Below are positions 5,601-5,607 of a stretch of DNA of 5,607 bases, piece after piece (the first letter of the stretch is position 1; every line of letters begins with the position of its first letter). A program made the position numbers and the translations under genes. The notes under the pieces are model-generated. The model was not told the DNA's origin and did not search any database. It worked only from the letters and a program-made list of their open reading frames with translations. This stretch comes from an uncultured Collinsella sp. (lineage in GTDB: Bacteria; Actinomycetota; Coriobacteriia; Coriobacteriales; Coriobacteriaceae), in assembly GCA_902494945.1 (NCBI GenBank), contig CABUVF010000142.1, forward strand, positions 1 through 5,607. Reading direction: 5' to 3'.

Positions 5601-5607
5601 ATGGCGA
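5601..5607 (+). CDS. Start of an unidentified gene, 3'-truncated by the window
   Basis: ATG GCG A follows a strong AGGAGG ribosome binding site at the right spacing, so a protein beginning Met-Ala probably starts here. Two codons cannot identify it. In related genomes and in Firmicutes the lepA-hemW block is often followed by heat-shock genes (hrcA, dnaJ), which makes those reasonable guesses, but no CIRCE-like or HAIR-like operator is visible in the 58 bases upstream. Confidence 0.55.

Noticed and set aside
1..5607. A novel or mobile system hidden in the window
   Set aside because: All long frames are conserved housekeeping genes with uniform codon use, the intergenic gaps are at most 133 bases, and there are no transposase genes, long inverted repeats, spaced repeats or tRNA-like attachment sites.

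Overview
This is an ordinary, densely packed chromosomal stretch of housekeeping genes, all on the + strand. In order: the end of holA (DNA polymerase III delta subunit), rpsT (ribosomal protein S20), lepA (elongation factor 4), dusB (tRNA-dihydrouridine synthase), hemW (radical-SAM heme chaperone of the HemN family) and the first codons of an unidentified gene. GC content is high, roughly 60% by eye, with strong preference for GC-ending codons. The S20 N-terminus, the EF4 G5 motif of the SGKTG type and the holA-rpsT-lepA-dus-hemW order suggest an actinobacterium, most likely of the Coriobacteriia (Collinsella-like). The genus is an inference from memory of similar proteins, not a search result.

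Layout. holA (1-951) enters from outside the window and ends with tandem in-frame stops (TGATGA). The 133-base gap 952-1084 holds an extended -10 promoter for rpsT, a short leader with a possible hairpin, and a tandem 11-bp repeat that duplicates the Shine-Dalgarno sequence. rpsT (1085-1351) starts with GTG. It is followed by a textbook intrinsic terminator, a 14-bp perfect stem and six Ts at 1386-1422. Immediately after it comes a -10-like box seven bases before the lepA ATG, with no Shine-Dalgarno, so lepA looks as if it is transcribed leaderless. lepA, dusB and hemW are separated by only 4 and 2 bases and should form one translationally coupled operon. After hemW a second -10-like box in the same CCGCTCGGGTA context precedes a strong AGGAGG site and an ATG at 5601.

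How the genes fit together. rpsT, lepA and dusB all serve translation: small-subunit assembly, ribosome rescue or remodelling, and tRNA D-loop modification. hemW is a heme-handling protein that often travels with lepA and heat-shock genes in other bacteria. holA is a replisome clamp-loader gene upstream, probably in a separate transcription unit.

I see no mobile element, CRISPR array, tRNA or rRNA gene, toxin-antitoxin pair or defence system, and no evidence for an undescribed system. The points worth a second look are small: the lepA start and leaderless promoter, the repeated element before lepA and the last gene, the rpsT leader with its duplicated Shine-Dalgarno, and substitutions in normally conserved motifs of DusB and HemW.
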